A DNA stretch of 64,000 nt from an uncultured Prochlorococcus sp. (GCF_902626525.1 NZ_CACOFR010000001.1:94188-158187); one strand, 5' to 3'. Counted from the first letter of the stretch, positions 1-10,342 are shown. Notes: a model not told the origin generated them from the letters alone. Numbers and translations: made by a program.

Positions 1-1
1 T

Positions 2-145
2 AAACGAGGTATGAGTGCAGGTTACTCTGGAATAAAAAATGATTTATTTGATTTGCCAAATACTTCTATGGTCTTTGGCGATGCAAAGAAGGTATTAAAT
101 GATCTAATTGGAGAATTAAAGGATCTTGGAGTTGGGGAGAAATAA
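2..145 (+). CDS. pntB: NAD(P) transhydrogenase subunit beta, C-terminal end
   Basis: Only the last 47 codons are present; the gene begins before the window. The tail carries the motif MSAGYSG followed by MVFGDAKK, which is the conserved C-terminus of PntB, the membrane and NADP-binding subunit of proton-translocating transhydrogenase. The stop lies inside the start region of the next gene, so the two are probably cotranscribed. Identification rests on this short tail. Confidence 0.8.
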   Translation, partial: KRGMSAGYSGIKNDLFDLPNTSMVFGDAKKVLNDLIGELKDLGVGEK

Positions 146-1211
146 TAGTATATCTTCAAGTTTCTCAGAATACTTAAAAAATAAGCCATTTCGAGAAGTC
201 TTTCCTTGGATAGGTGGCGACTTACAAACTTTAAGAGATACTTTTGTTATTGATTTTGGTAAATCCAAAAGAAATAAAAAAATATTATTTCCGATTAATA
301 AAATTCTCTCTGAAAATTTTGAATGTGATTATCTTCTGGGACTTTTAGAATTACCTGAAAACTTAAGCTCTTTTAAAGGTTTTGTTATCGTAACACATGG
401 GTTGGGGGGATCAACCAAACGTTTTGGTTTAAGAAGAATCTCTAGGAAATTAACAAATAATGGTTTTGGAGTTCTTAAATTAAATCTTAGAGGATCTGGT
501 TCTGCGAGATATTTAGCTAAAGGAAATTATTGTGCTAGATGTTCCAGTGATGTTATTTCAGCAATAAAATATTTTAAAAAATTAATTAATTTAGAGTTCA
601 AAGATCTCAATAAAATGAATAATCTGCCAATCTACGGAGTTGGATTATCTTTAGGTGGAACAATTCTTTTAAATGCTTGCTTAGATTACGATGAAAACAA
701 TGGAGAAAAACTTTTAGACGGCCTAGCCTGCGTTAGTAGTCCTTTAGATTTATCCTCATGCAGTCTCTGTATTGAGAAACCTAGAAATTATGTCTACCAA
801 AAATGGTTACTTCACCGCTTAAAAAATCAGTTATGGGATGGATATAATGATGAAGGGAAAATTCTTAATAACGAGAAATTAAGAAAAAAAATTAGAAATT
901 TAAAAAATATAAGGGAATTTGATCAAAAATTTACAGCTCCAAGTTGGGGATTTAATTCTTTAGAGGATTACTATGTTAAAGCTTCTCCAATATTTAGAAT
1001 CCAAAAATCAATAAAAAAATTACCTCCAATGCTCTTTATTCATTCTAAGGATGATCCTTGGGTTCCATATAATGCTACTTTGAATTTAATAAAAGAATCT
1101 ATCAATAACTTTACTATTTTAATAACTAAAAAAGGTGGGCATAATGGTTTTCACTCAATTAATGGCTGCTGGTCAGACGATGTTGTGAAAAATTGGTTTA
1201 TCAGTATCTAG
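126..1211 (+). CDS. YheT-type alpha/beta hydrolase
   Basis: A 361-residue cytoplasmic hydrolase of the YheT/EMB8 group. It shows the oxyanion-loop region VTHGLGG near residue 90, a nucleophile elbow GVGLSLGG near residue 172 with the presumed catalytic Ser, and a late acid/histidine region DDPWVP and GGHNGF. The substrate is unknown, although esterase activity is typical of the group. The first in-frame start is TTG at 126, overlapping the end of pntB by 20 bases; no in-frame ATG lies near, so a TTG start (126 or 132) is likely. Confidence 0.85.
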   Translation: MELGRNNSISSSFSEYLKNKPFREVFPWIGGDLQTLRDTFVIDFGKSKRNKKILFPINKILSENFECDYLLGLLELPENLSSFKGFVIVTHGLGGSTKRFGLRRISRKLTNNGFGVLKLNLRGSGSARYLAKGNYCARCSSDVISAIKYFKKLINLEFKDLNKMNNLPIYGVGLSLGGTILLNACLDYDENNGEKLLDGLACVSSPLDLSSCSLCIEKPRNYVYQKWLLHRLKNQLWDGYNDEGKILNNEKLRKKIRNLKNIREFDQKFTAPSWGFNSLEDYYVKASPIFRIQKSIKKLPPMLFIHSKDDPWVPYNATLNLIKESINNFTILITKKGGHNGFHSINGCWSDDVVKNWFISI

Positions 1212-1235
1212 GATTGTTTTAAATAGCGTTTTTTT

Positions 1236-1527
1236 TTTTTTAATTTATATATTGGCTTACCACTAATAGTATGTGAGGGAAAATTCCTGAAATTTTTTCA
1301 TGAGAAACTTTCTCTTACCAAATACCAACAGGCCAAACAAAAAGAATTAGATCGTTCTTACATAAAACAATCAGCTCTTTATCTAAATATATAAACGTTT
1401 TTTGTAGAGGGATCATTCTCAAATCTTTTTAAAGCCTTTCTATGACTTTCCATATATTTTGAACTTCATTGCCTTTAAAGCATTTCTGTTTTGTGGGCGT
1501 TGCACATAGTAGAAAGAGCTTTTAAAT
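1236..1527 (-). pseudogene. Decayed thioredoxin-like [2Fe-2S] ferredoxin
   Basis: Directly downstream of dxr on the same strand, pieces of a ferredoxin of the NuoE/thioredoxin-like type can be read in three frames. The first piece has CATPTKQKCFKGNEV (first cysteine pair), the next has RADC, and the last has CKNDLILFVWPVGIW and EKVSHEKI. At least two frameshifts and several stops separate them. A ferredoxin of this type next to dxr is, from memory, usual in marine picocyanobacteria, so this looks like a genuine loss. Sequencing error cannot explain so many lesions. Confidence 0.7.
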
Positions 1528-1529
1528 AT

Positions 1530-2765
1530 TCACTTTGATCCAATACTTAAGTATTTTTGCCCTTTTTTAATTTCTTGCTTAACAAAATGTCTGGCCCAAT
1601 TATCCACTTCAAGAATATCCTCCAATGCAGGAATCAAATTCAAATTCTCCATATGTGATTCACAAGCTTTACTTATAAGTGTAGGTATTTCTTGAAAAGA
1701 AATTTTTTCTTTAAGGAATTGTTCAACAGCCATTTCATTGGCTGCGTTTAAGACTGCAGGCATAGTTCCAGAAGATTTTCCTGCAGCATAGGCTAATCCC
1801 ATGCATGGATATTTAAACTCGTCTGGCTCTTTGAAGCTTAATTGCCCAATTTCACTTAGGTTTAATCTTTTCCAATTTGTTTTAAATCTTTCAGGCCAAC
1901 TCATTGCATACAAAATAGGTAGTTTCATATCTGGCCAACCTAATTGAGCTAATACTGAAGAATCTTCCATCTCAATCATTGAATGAATAATACTTTGAGG
2001 ATGGATAACTATTTCAATATTTTCGTAAGATGTCCCAAATAAATAATGAGCTTCTATAACTTCTAATCCTTTATTCATAAGAGTTGCAGAATCTACAGTT
2101 ATTTTTTTTCCCATATCCCAATTAGGATGTGAAGTAGCATCTTCTACTGTGACATGCTTTAAATCCTCAACCGCCCAATCTCTGAAAGCACCACCAGAAG
2201 CTGTTAAGTGTATCGCTTTTAATCCCTTAGGCATCTCTCCTGTTGAAAAATCTGCATTTTCATAATTAGGTAATCCTTGTAAACATTGAAAGATTGCAGA
2301 GTGTTCTGAATCAGCAGGTAAAAGCCTACTATTATTTTTCTTTAATGCAGGAATAACAATTGGCCCTGCCGCAATTAAAGTTTCTTTGTTAGCAAGTGCA
2401 ATATTTTTCCCCGCATTAATTGCTGACATTGTTGGAATTAAGCCTGCACAGCCTACAATCCCAGTTACCACAGTATCTGCCTTATCCCATGCGGCAACTG
2501 CGTTAATCCCCTCCTTTCCACACAAAACTAAGGGAGCATTATCCAAATCTAAGTTATTAATATTATCTTTTAAATCTTCTATAAGATTTTCATCCTCAAT
2601 TGCAACTACCTCTGGTTTATGTGTTTTAACTTGTTCAGTTAATAAATTAATATTTCTTCCTGCGGAAAGAGCTATGGCTTTAAACTTATCAGGCTGCTCA
2701 CAAGCTATTTCGAGAGTTTGAGTCCCTATTGAACCAGTAGAACCGAGCACAGTAATGTATTTCAA
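1530..2765 (-). CDS. dxr: 1-deoxy-D-xylulose 5-phosphate reductoisomerase
   Basis: This is the second enzyme of the MEP isoprenoid pathway; it converts DXP to MEP using NADPH in the cytosol. The 411 residues are full length. The N-terminus has the nucleotide-binding motif VLGSTGSIG; the catalytic region has [12 protein letters not shown], the flexible-loop segment [21 protein letters not shown] and the family motif [10 protein letters not shown]. It follows cysS by 82 bases in the same direction and is followed by a dead ferredoxin gene. Confidence 0.96.
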   Translation of the reverse strand: MKYITVLGSTGSIGTQTLEIACEQPDKFKAIALSAGRNINLLTEQVKTHKPEVVAIEDENLIEDLKDNINNLDLDNAPLVLCGKEGINAVAAWDKADTVVTGIVGCAGLIPTMSAINAGKNIALANKETLIAAGPIVIPALKKNNSRLLPADSEHSAIFQCLQGLPNYENADFSTGEMPKGLKAIHLTASGGAFRDWAVEDLKHVTVEDATSHPNWDMGKKITVDSATLMNKGLEVIEAHYLFGTSYENIEIVIHPQSIIHSMIEMEDSSVLAQLGWPDMKLPILYAMSWPERFKTNWKRLNLSEIGQLSFKEPDEFKYPCMGLAYAAGKSSGTMPAVLNAANEMAVEQFLKEKISFQEIPTLISKACESHMENLNLIPALEDILEVDNWARHFVKQEIKKGQKYLSIGSK

Positions 2766-2847
2766 TTTTCTCTGATATTTCTAATATCTTCCCATTTAAA
2801 GGTGTATTTAAAAAACAAAAATTTCAAATTGGTTTTTTTCTTAAAAT

Positions 2848-4317
2848 TTAGACCCTTATCCATGTTGTTATTTCCTTTGATTGATCAATAAGTTCAATAC
2901 CTTTTTCTTTTAACAAATTCCTAATTTCATCGGCCCTCACATAATTCTTTTCCTTTTTTGCTTCCAATCTTTTATTAATAAGCGATAATATTTCTTCTTC
3001 TTTTATTTTGCTTTCTTTTAATATATCCTCTTTTTTAAGACCAAGTACCTCAGTTAACTTTTCAAGAGTTTTAAAATTCTCAAGTAGAAAAAATTTTTCA
3101 TTTAGGTCTATTTCAAAACCTTCAACTCGTTGAAATTGGTTTAAAAAATTTTTTAATGGTTTCGCTAAGTCATAAATAATTGCAATAGCACCTGCTGTAT
3201 TGAGGTCATTACCCAAAGCGTCAGAAAATTTAAGCTTTTTTTTTGCTAATTCAAAACTTATTTTCTCTTTGTATTCTTCTTCGATAGATTCATTTTTATC
3301 AATAGATCTAAAAGCACCTTTTGTAAGATCCATAAAAGAAAGAGCATTATTAATGTTTTTCCAGGCTTCTGAAGCACTTATTAAAGCTTCTTCAGTAAAA
3401 TCAAGTGGTTTTCTATAATTCACAGTCATAACAAAATATCGCAAAGTCATAGGGCTTATACCTGACTTTATTAGCTCTCTGATAGTTTTAAAATTTTTAA
3501 GGGATTTACTCATCTTCTGTCCATTTACATTGACCATGCCATTGTGTAACCAATAATTCGCAAGCTTTTTGCCATTGGCTGCTTCTGATTGGGCGATTTC
3601 ATTTTCATGATGTGGAAAAATCAAATCAGATCCACCTAAATGGATATCAATAGTATCTCCTAATTCATCTTTAACCATCGCCGAACATTCAATATGCCAT
3701 CCTGGCCTACCTCTTCCCCATGGTGAATCAAAATATGGTTCATCATCTTTGGCTTTTTTCCATAGTGCAAAATCTTGCGGATTAAGTTTTTTACTATTTT
3801 CATCACTAGCCATTCTTCCTTGCTGATTAATATTTTGTTCTTGTATATTTTGATTGCTTAGCTTTCCATAACTTTTATTTTTAAAAACAGAATAATAAAC
3901 ATCTCCATCCTTGGAGTATGCATAACCTTTGTCCTCAAGGATTGATATGAAAGAGCAGATATTGCATATATGGTTCGTTGCTCTTGGCATACTATCAGGA
4001 CGCATTATCCCTAAAGAATCCATATCTTTATGAAATTCAATAATATTCTTTTCAGACACTTCCTTCATAGAACTGCTTTCTTCTTTCGCTCTTTTTAAAA
4101 TCTTGTCATCAATATCTGTAAAATTCTGAACATACTTTACTTTGAAATCGCTGTAAATTAGAAATCTTCTCAATACATCCCAAGATATATAACTTCTAGC
4201 ATGACCAAGATGACATAAATCATAAACAGTTACTCCACAACAATAAATTTTTACTACATCATCAATAGGCTTAAAAACCTCAACTCTTTTGCTTAAAGTA
4301 TTAAAAAGTTTGATCAT
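2848..4317 (-). CDS. cysS: Cysteinyl-tRNA synthetase
   Basis: A class I aminoacyl-tRNA synthetase of 489 residues that charges tRNA-Cys. The HIGH-type motif HLGHARSY, zinc-binding residues in the CSAM and HHENE regions, and the KMSKS loop (GQKMSKSLKNF) are all visible, followed by the C-terminal helical anticodon-binding domain. It lies 24 bases downstream of polA on the same strand, so transcription is probably shared. Confidence 0.96.
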   Translation of the reverse strand: MIKLFNTLSKRVEVFKPIDDVVKIYCCGVTVYDLCHLGHARSYISWDVLRRFLIYSDFKVKYVQNFTDIDDKILKRAKEESSSMKEVSEKNIIEFHKDMDSLGIMRPDSMPRATNHICNICSFISILEDKGYAYSKDGDVYYSVFKNKSYGKLSNQNIQEQNINQQGRMASDENSKKLNPQDFALWKKAKDDEPYFDSPWGRGRPGWHIECSAMVKDELGDTIDIHLGGSDLIFPHHENEIAQSEAANGKKLANYWLHNGMVNVNGQKMSKSLKNFKTIRELIKSGISPMTLRYFVMTVNYRKPLDFTEEALISASEAWKNINNALSFMDLTKGAFRSIDKNESIEEEYKEKISFELAKKKLKFSDALGNDLNTAGAIAIIYDLAKPLKNFLNQFQRVEGFEIDLNEKFFLLENFKTLEKLTEVLGLKKEDILKESKIKEEEILSLINKRLEAKKEKNYVRADEIRNLLKEKGIELIDQSKEITTWIRV

Positions 4318-4341
4318 CTTAAAGAAAGCATTTTATAAGGT

Positions 4342-7300
4342 TTATTTTGTCTCCATCCAATTGTCTCCAATTCCAATATCAACTAAAAGGGGCACATTTA
4401 ATTTTACACAATTTTCCATAGTCTTCTTCACTAATTTCGTCGTAATTTCCAAAGAATCTGTTTCGACTTCAAACAATAATTCATCATGAACTTGCAAAAG
4501 CATTTTTGCGGGAACATTCATTTCTATGAATTTCTTATTTAGTTGAACCATTGCGATTTTAATAATATCTGCACTCGAGCCTTGAATTGGTGCATTAGCT
4601 GCGGCTCTTAATGACTGTGCTTCCATGCCAGCCCTTCTCGCAGATTGCAAGTCAATTTCGTAAGGATCTTTCCCTATTAATCTTCCAAGTCCATTTTTAT
4701 CAAACTTAAATTCCCTCTTTCGACCAAAAATTGTTTTTACATAACCTTTTGATAAGGCAAGTCTTTCTTGGAGTTCAAGAAATTTGAAAATTTTTGAATA
4801 TCTTTCTTTGTATTTTATTAGGAATTCTTTTGCCTCTAGAGTACTTACTCCTGTTGAACGTGCAAACTTTTTTATACCCATACCATAGATAACTCCAAAA
4901 TTTATTGTTTTTCCAACTCTCCTCTCATCAGAAGATATTTCTTCTTTCTCAAAAATTAATCTTGCAGTTAAAGAATGAATGTCATCATTTTTATGAAACG
5001 CGTTTATTAGTATTTCTTCATCCGCTAAGTGAGCAAGTATTCTTAATTCGATCTGAGAATAATCAGCTGATAAAAGTTTCCAATTTTTTTCAGGCAAGAA
5101 TGCTTTTCTGATTCTCCTACTAAATTCAGTCCTAACCGGGATATTTTGAAGATTAGGATTGCTACTACTTAGTCTCCCAGTCGCTGTAGCAGCTTGATTA
5201 AAGTTTGTATGAACTCTTCCTGTCTTTTCGTTAATAAGATTTGGAAGAGCGTCAATATAGGTGCTAAGTAATTTGCTAATAGTTCTGTGTTTTATTAAAT
5301 ATTGGATTATTTCATGTTCGTCGACTAATCTTTCAAGAACTACTGCATCTGTACTCCATCCTGTTTTTGTTTTCCGCGATTTTTTCTTATCCAAATTTAA
5401 TTTTTCAAACAAGATCTCACCAAGTTGTTTTGGTGAAGATAGATTAAAAGTCTCCTCTGCTAATTCATAAACTTTACTTTCAATATCTTCTAAGGTATTT
5501 TTTAGTTCTTTTGAGAGTTTATCTAAATAAGGGATGTCGATGGTTATTCCATTTATTTCCATTTGAGACAAAACCGGCTCTAGAGGCAGCTCGATTTCTT
5601 TGAACAATTTGATTAATTCATTTTTTTCTGTTGAAAATCTTTCTTTAAAAATTTTGACAATCTTAAAAGTTAGAAATACATCATAACCGCAGTAAATACT
5701 TGCTTCATCAATATCAACAAATGAAAAGTCTTTATTTTTTCCAACTGTTTCCTTAAATGAAGGAGGCTTAAATCCAAATAATCTTAAACTAATTTCACTT
5801 AACCCATGCTTCTCCTGATTATTTAAAAGATAGTCTGCTAACAAGGTGTCAAAGGTTACGCCTTTAAGATCAAGACCATGATTAAAAAATATTTGTCTGT
5901 CAAATTTAGAATTTTGGAGTGCCTTTTCTTTTTTTGGATCTTCTATCCAAGTTCTTAGTTTTAAGAAAACATCTTCAATTGATAATTGATTGGGCGCCTC
6001 TTTTTTTGTTTGATGACCAAGAGGTATATAAAATAAATCATCAGTTTCTTCTCCAAGACATAGTCCTATCCCAACAAGTTCCGCATCGATTGGATTTAAA
6101 CTATTGGTCTCTGTATCTAAAGAAACTATCTCTTTGGTCTTTTCTAATCTTTGAATTAATTTATCAAGTAATTCGAAATCATTTACAACAGTTACTTTGA
6201 TATTAGGGATTTTATGTTCACTATTTTCTAATTCACTTTTACTAGAGACTTTTGGCTCTTTCTCCTCCTCTTTATTCACGTTATTTTTGTCAAAACCACC
6301 TTCACTAAAGGTTGAATTAAATATATCTATTTGTTTTACAAGAGAATTAAGTTCTAATTCCTTAAGTTTTGCTATTAAATTATCTGAATCTACTTCTGAT
6401 AAAAAATAATTGTCATTTTCTAATTGTAGGTTAGTTTTGATAGTCGCTAGTAACTGAGATTTATAAGCAGAATCTCTACCATTCTCCAATTTCTTTAAGA
6501 CTGAACCTTTTATGAAACCACTATAATTAGCTACTTTACCTGAATTTATTTCATCCAGGGTTTCAAATATACACTCCAAATCATTATTTTCACTTAATAA
6601 ATTAATGGCTGTTTTTGGACCAATTCCCTTAACTCCAGGAATATTATCTGAACTATCTCCCATTAATGCTTTTAGATCAACTACTTTCTCAGGTACAACT
6701 CCTAATTTATCTAAAACACCATCTTCATTCATAAGAATTGGCTCAGAACTTTTTGCAAATGGACCCCCACTTCCCATATATAAGACATAAATATCTTTTT
6801 TTGAATCAACCAATTGAAATAGATCTTTATCTCCTGAAAGAATTTTGATGTACCAGTTATCTTTTGATGCTTTTTGAGATATTGTTCCAAGAATATCATC
6901 AGCTTCAAAACCAGGAAGTTTAAATATAGGCAGGTTTAATTGGCTTTTAAGAATATTTTCTAACCTCTTTAAATCCTCTAAAAAAATACTAGGAGGTGCT
7001 ACCCTATTTGCTTTATATGACGGATCAAGCTCCTGCCTAAATGTAAGTTCTTTAGTATCAAATGCTATACAAACTCCTTGAGGAGAATGTTTTTTGCAAT
7101 TCTCTAAAAGGCTTTTCAGGAATCCGTAGGTAATATTTGTAGGGATCCCAGAATCGGTGGTTAATCTATTGGCAGGCACAAGTTCAGCAAAAAATTCAAA
7201 ATTATTATTTTGTAAATCTAAACTTATAGTTATTGCTTTTCTTAATTCCTTTTCATCATCTTTTGATAAAGAGGGTGAAAACTTAAGGGTAAATTGAAAG

Positions 7301-7587
7301 AATTTATCTTTCGCGCTTGAGTTTTCTGGATAAAAATAACTTATATCTTCATAGTTTAAAACTCTTGAGTATATTTTATTTATTTGAACATTAAATTTCT
7401 TTTCATCCGGATTCTCAATTATTAATTCACCGGAAAAATCTTGTTTGATCTCACTTTTTAATTTTAAATTCGCTGTTACAAGAATTTCAAAACTTCTACT
7501 ATATGCGTAATAACTTCTAAAAGCAAGTGAGTGGCCATCGACTAAAAGTAAAATTGGTTTTTTAGAGTTTTCAGATTTTAAACTCAT
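4342..7587 (-). CDS. polA: DNA polymerase I with an extra N-terminal insertion
   Basis: This is the repair and Okazaki-processing polymerase. The 5'-nuclease domain starts with LLLVDGHSLAFRSYYAYSR, followed by the 3'-5' exonuclease (SLDTETNS, NSKFDRQ, IYCGYD) and the polymerase (SADYSQIELRILAHL, RRVGKTINFGVIYGMG, LLQVHDELLFEV). All three catalytic sets look intact. At 1081 residues it is about 100 longer than usual, because residues 32-141 (7165-7494) are an unrelated in-frame insertion where the family has a short loop before the LTTxxGIPT motif. Its ATG overlaps the stop of the upstream adaptor gene by 4 bases. Confidence 0.95.
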   Translation of the reverse strand: MSLKSENSKKPILLLVDGHSLAFRSYYAYSRSFEILVTANLKLKSEIKQDFSGELIIENPDEKKFNVQINKIYSRVLNYEDISYFYPENSSAKDKFFQFTLKFSPSLSKDDEKELRKAITISLDLQNNNFEFFAELVPANRLTTDSGIPTNITYGFLKSLLENCKKHSPQGVCIAFDTKELTFRQELDPSYKANRVAPPSIFLEDLKRLENILKSQLNLPIFKLPGFEADDILGTISQKASKDNWYIKILSGDKDLFQLVDSKKDIYVLYMGSGGPFAKSSEPILMNEDGVLDKLGVVPEKVVDLKALMGDSSDNIPGVKGIGPKTAINLLSENNDLECIFETLDEINSGKVANYSGFIKGSVLKKLENGRDSAYKSQLLATIKTNLQLENDNYFLSEVDSDNLIAKLKELELNSLVKQIDIFNSTFSEGGFDKNNVNKEEEKEPKVSSKSELENSEHKIPNIKVTVVNDFELLDKLIQRLEKTKEIVSLDTETNSLNPIDAELVGIGLCLGEETDDLFYIPLGHQTKKEAPNQLSIEDVFLKLRTWIEDPKKEKALQNSKFDRQIFFNHGLDLKGVTFDTLLADYLLNNQEKHGLSEISLRLFGFKPPSFKETVGKNKDFSFVDIDEASIYCGYDVFLTFKIVKIFKERFSTEKNELIKLFKEIELPLEPVLSQMEINGITIDIPYLDKLSKELKNTLEDIESKVYELAEETFNLSSPKQLGEILFEKLNLDKKKSRKTKTGWSTDAVVLERLVDEHEIIQYLIKHRTISKLLSTYIDALPNLINEKTGRVHTNFNQAATATGRLSSSNPNLQNIPVRTEFSRRIRKAFLPEKNWKLLSADYSQIELRILAHLADEEILINAFHKNDDIHSLTARLIFEKEEISSDERRVGKTINFGVIYGMGIKKFARSTGVSTLEAKEFLIKYKERYSKIFKFLELQERLALSKGYVKTIFGRKREFKFDKNGLGRLIGKDPYEIDLQSARRAGMEAQSLRAAANAPIQGSSADIIKIAMVQLNKKFIEMNVPAKMLLQVHDELLFEVETDSLEITTKLVKKTMENCVKLNVPLLVDIGIGDNWMETK

Positions 7588-8645
7588 TTTCTCTTCTTAG
7601 CCCAAGGTGGAATATCAATAAAGATTTGCTCTCCAGGTTCTAATCCATCAATAACTGAAGTTTTATTTCCACTACTAATACCAATTTCAATTTTTTCAAA
7701 TTTGGGAGAATTGTTTTTATCAACTTTCAAAATTCCTTTTTCACCTTTTTCTGTGACAATAGAAACTGTTGGCACTAGGATTTTTTCTTCATTACCTTTG
7801 ACTCTAAATTCAAGATCTGCAGTCATTCCAATCTTAATTTCTTCAAAAATATCTTTAAAATTTAAAGTTACTTCGAATGAGGTTACATTATTATCTTTTA
7901 CAGCTCTTGTAGCTATTTTTTTTACTATGGCACTATATTTTTTTGAGGGATAAGCCTCAATTCTTACTGAGGCTTCTTGACCTATTTGTATTCTGCCAAT
8001 GTCACTCTCAGGAACTTTGGCAACAATTTCAAGACCCTCTGATAGTTCAAAAATAAAGTTTTTGGTTTTAGGGTCTGAACTTAAGTTTGTACTTGGTGTG
8101 ACATAAGATCCTATCTCCGCATATTTTGCAGTTATCTTTCCTCCATATGGAGCTTTAATTAGATAGAAACTTTTTTCAGCTTTTGCATCATTAAGTTTGG
8201 CGCTACTAATGTTGTAGTTATTTTTATAACTTTCGTAATCTTCTTTGCTCACTGCACCTTCTTGATATAAATATTCTCTTCTTAAAAATTCAGATTTTTG
8301 TTTTTCGACATTTAATTCAAGTTCTTCAATTTTATAGATAAAGTCTTCATCATCAAGTGAAGCTAAAACCTGATCTTTTTTTACAAGATCGCCCTCATCT
8401 ACTTTGATTTCTTTTATTACACCTTGCTTCCGAGGTCCAATATTGCTTGTCCTGATTGCTTTTACTTCACCACTTGTATTAATTGAATCTGAGAGGATTC
8501 CTTTTTCAACTTGAACTACAAAATCAGAAATGTCTTTTGATTTATTTTTCTTGAAGGAATTGGTTATGAAAACGAAAAACATAGTTAAAGAAAGTAATAT
8601 AATTCCACTTCTTAGATTTATATTTTTTTTTATTAAATCAAGCAT
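7584..8645 (-). CDS. HlyD/RND-type membrane-fusion (periplasmic adaptor) protein
   Basis: A 353-residue adaptor with an N-terminal membrane anchor (residues about 13-29), a barrel-sandwich/lipoyl domain split around a coiled hairpin (GVIKEIKVDEGDLVKKDQVL ... IKAPYGGKITAKYAEIG), and a beta-barrel domain with ISSGNKTSVIDGLEPGEQI at the end. Such proteins connect an inner-membrane ABC or RND pump to the outer membrane. No pump gene is adjacent, so the partner is unknown. It overlaps polA by 4 bases. Confidence 0.88.
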   Translation of the reverse strand: MLDLIKKNINLRSGIILLSLTMFFVFITNSFKKNKSKDISDFVVQVEKGILSDSINTSGEVKAIRTSNIGPRKQGVIKEIKVDEGDLVKKDQVLASLDDEDFIYKIEELELNVEKQKSEFLRREYLYQEGAVSKEDYESYKNNYNISSAKLNDAKAEKSFYLIKAPYGGKITAKYAEIGSYVTPSTNLSSDPKTKNFIFELSEGLEIVAKVPESDIGRIQIGQEASVRIEAYPSKKYSAIVKKIATRAVKDNNVTSFEVTLNFKDIFEEIKIGMTADLEFRVKGNEEKILVPTVSIVTEKGEKGILKVDKNNSPKFEKIEIGISSGNKTSVIDGLEPGEQIFIDIPPWAKKRK

Positions 8646-8777
8646 TTCTTTTGAAAAACAGTAATTGAGAATATTTGGGAACTAAATAGATAATCAAGTA
8701 GATTATAATTAACTTATCCAAGATTGGTTAAGTAAATACTATATTACTAGAAGATGTTTTCTGAATAATTTTTCCAA

Positions 8778-9869
8778 ATGTTAAAAGCCGGTATTATTGG
8801 ATTACCAAATGTTGGAAAATCAACTTTATTTAATGCACTTGTAGAAAATGCTAAAGCTCAAGCGGCTAATTTCCCCTTTTGTACTATAGAACCTAATAAA
8901 GGTATAGTTTCCGTCCCGGATCAAAGGTTACAAGAGTTAGGTGATTTAAGTTCTAGCCAAAATATTATCCCAACAAAAATTGAATTTGTAGATATCGCAG
9001 GACTAGTAAAAGGAGCCAGTAAAGGTGAGGGTTTGGGAAATAAATTTTTATCAAATATTAGGGAGGTTGATGCAATAGTTCATGTTGTGAGGTGCTTTGA
9101 AGATAGTGATGTAATTCATGTTTCCGGTAAGGTAGATCCCTTGGATGACATTGAGATAATTAATCTGGAGTTGAATTTAGCTGATTTATCCCAACTCCAA
9201 AAAAGAAGAGAAAGAATTAAAAAACAGGTCAGGACTAGTAAAGAGGCAGCAAAAGAGGATAATTTACTAGAAAAAATTGAAGAAGAGCTACATAAAGGAC
9301 TTTCAGTTAGATCAATATCTTTGAGTGAAGAAGAAAATTTAATAATTAAGCAACTAGGCTTCCTTACTGCTAAACCTATTATTTACGCAACAAATTTGAA
9401 TGAAAATGATTTAGCTGAAGGTAATGATTTCTCATCAAAAGTTCAGAGTTTTGCAAGTAATGAAAATACAGAATGTATAAAAATATCAGCACAAGTCGAA
9501 TCTGAATTAATAGAGTTAGAACCAGAAGATAAAAAAGACTACCTTATTGGTTTAGGAGTACAAGAAGGAGGATTAAGTTCTTTAATTAGATCAACATATA
9601 AATTATTGGGATTAAAGACTTATTTCACCACCGGAGAAAAGGAGACAAAAGCATGGACGATAAAAGATGGGATGACTGCGCCACAGGCAGCAGGAGTAAT
9701 TCATACTGATTTTGAAAAAGGATTTATAAGAGCTCAGACTATTTCGTATCAAAATTTAATTGATTCAGGTTCAATTGCCAATGCAAAAACTAAAGGTCTT
9801 TTAAGAAGTGAAGGTAAGGAATATATTGTTAACGAAGGTGATGTAATGGAATTCTTATTTAATGTTTAG
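8778..9869 (+). CDS. ychF: Redox-regulated ATPase/GTPase YchF
   Basis: A universally conserved Obg-family P-loop protein of 363 residues, linked to ribosomes and stress responses. Visible motifs are the P-loop GLPNVGKST, the switch region ANFPFCTIEPN, the G3 motif DIAGLVKGAS, the G4-like ATNLNENDL and a C-terminal TGS domain ending in GDVMEFLFNV. It is divergent from the adaptor gene, with 132 bases between starts that must hold both promoters. Confidence 0.96.
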   Translation: MLKAGIIGLPNVGKSTLFNALVENAKAQAANFPFCTIEPNKGIVSVPDQRLQELGDLSSSQNIIPTKIEFVDIAGLVKGASKGEGLGNKFLSNIREVDAIVHVVRCFEDSDVIHVSGKVDPLDDIEIINLELNLADLSQLQKRRERIKKQVRTSKEAAKEDNLLEKIEEELHKGLSVRSISLSEEENLIIKQLGFLTAKPIIYATNLNENDLAEGNDFSSKVQSFASNENTECIKISAQVESELIELEPEDKKDYLIGLGVQEGGLSSLIRSTYKLLGLKTYFTTGEKETKAWTIKDGMTAPQAAGVIHTDFEKGFIRAQTISYQNLIDSGSIANAKTKGLLRSEGKEYIVNEGDVMEFLFNV

Positions 9870-9877
9870 TAAGTCTC

Positions 9878-10045
9878 TTAAGGCTTACTATTTTGCTTTT
9901 TGAATTTAAATTCAAATAATGAAATTAATAAAATTAAGATACATCCTAAGTAACTTCCTATTAACCCAAAAACAATGGTTTTCAAGCCATCATCGTAGCC
10001 ATATTGTAGTTGTGTTAAGTGAGGGGTAGTTGCATTATTTTTCAA
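9878..10045 (-). CDS. Small membrane protein, TTG start
   Basis: A 55-codon frame with a hydrophobic stretch of about 22 residues (IVFGLIGSYLGCILILLISL) and a basic C-terminus. It starts with TTG inside the end of the upstream 42-residue gene, which suggests translational coupling. No family recognised. Confidence 0.4.
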   Translation of the reverse strand: MKNNATTPHLTQLQYGYDDGLKTIVFGLIGSYLGCILILLISLFEFKFKKQNSKP

Positions 10046-10163
10046 CAGAATTTTCAATATCTTCCATTAAATGTTTAGTTGATTTCCTAAAACCATAAGT
10101 TTTTAAATAGTTTTGAGCCTCTCTAAATTTTTCAGTTACTCTTTTTGAATAAGGAGTATTCAT
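10035..10163 (-). CDS. Small soluble protein, 42 residues
   Basis: An ATG-initiated frame encoding a charged, probably helical peptide (starts MNTPYSKRVTEKFREA). It overlaps the next small membrane gene by 11 bases on the same strand. It is the kind of short conserved hypothetical common in Prochlorococcus; function unknown. Confidence 0.5.
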   Translation of the reverse strand: MNTPYSKRVTEKFREAQNYLKTYGFRKSTKHLMEDIENSVEK

Positions 10164-10342
10164 GGAATTTTTGAATCATATTCAAAATTCGACTCATTTC
10201 ATGATCTGATTTAGGTAAACCCTTGATAATTATTCAAAAATACAAGAATATAAAAATAGGATTTTTTACTTAATAAGAAATTTATTGTGAAAACTTTCTT
10301 GATTCTCCAAATTAAAGTTTTTTCAAATTAGAAAAATTGACA

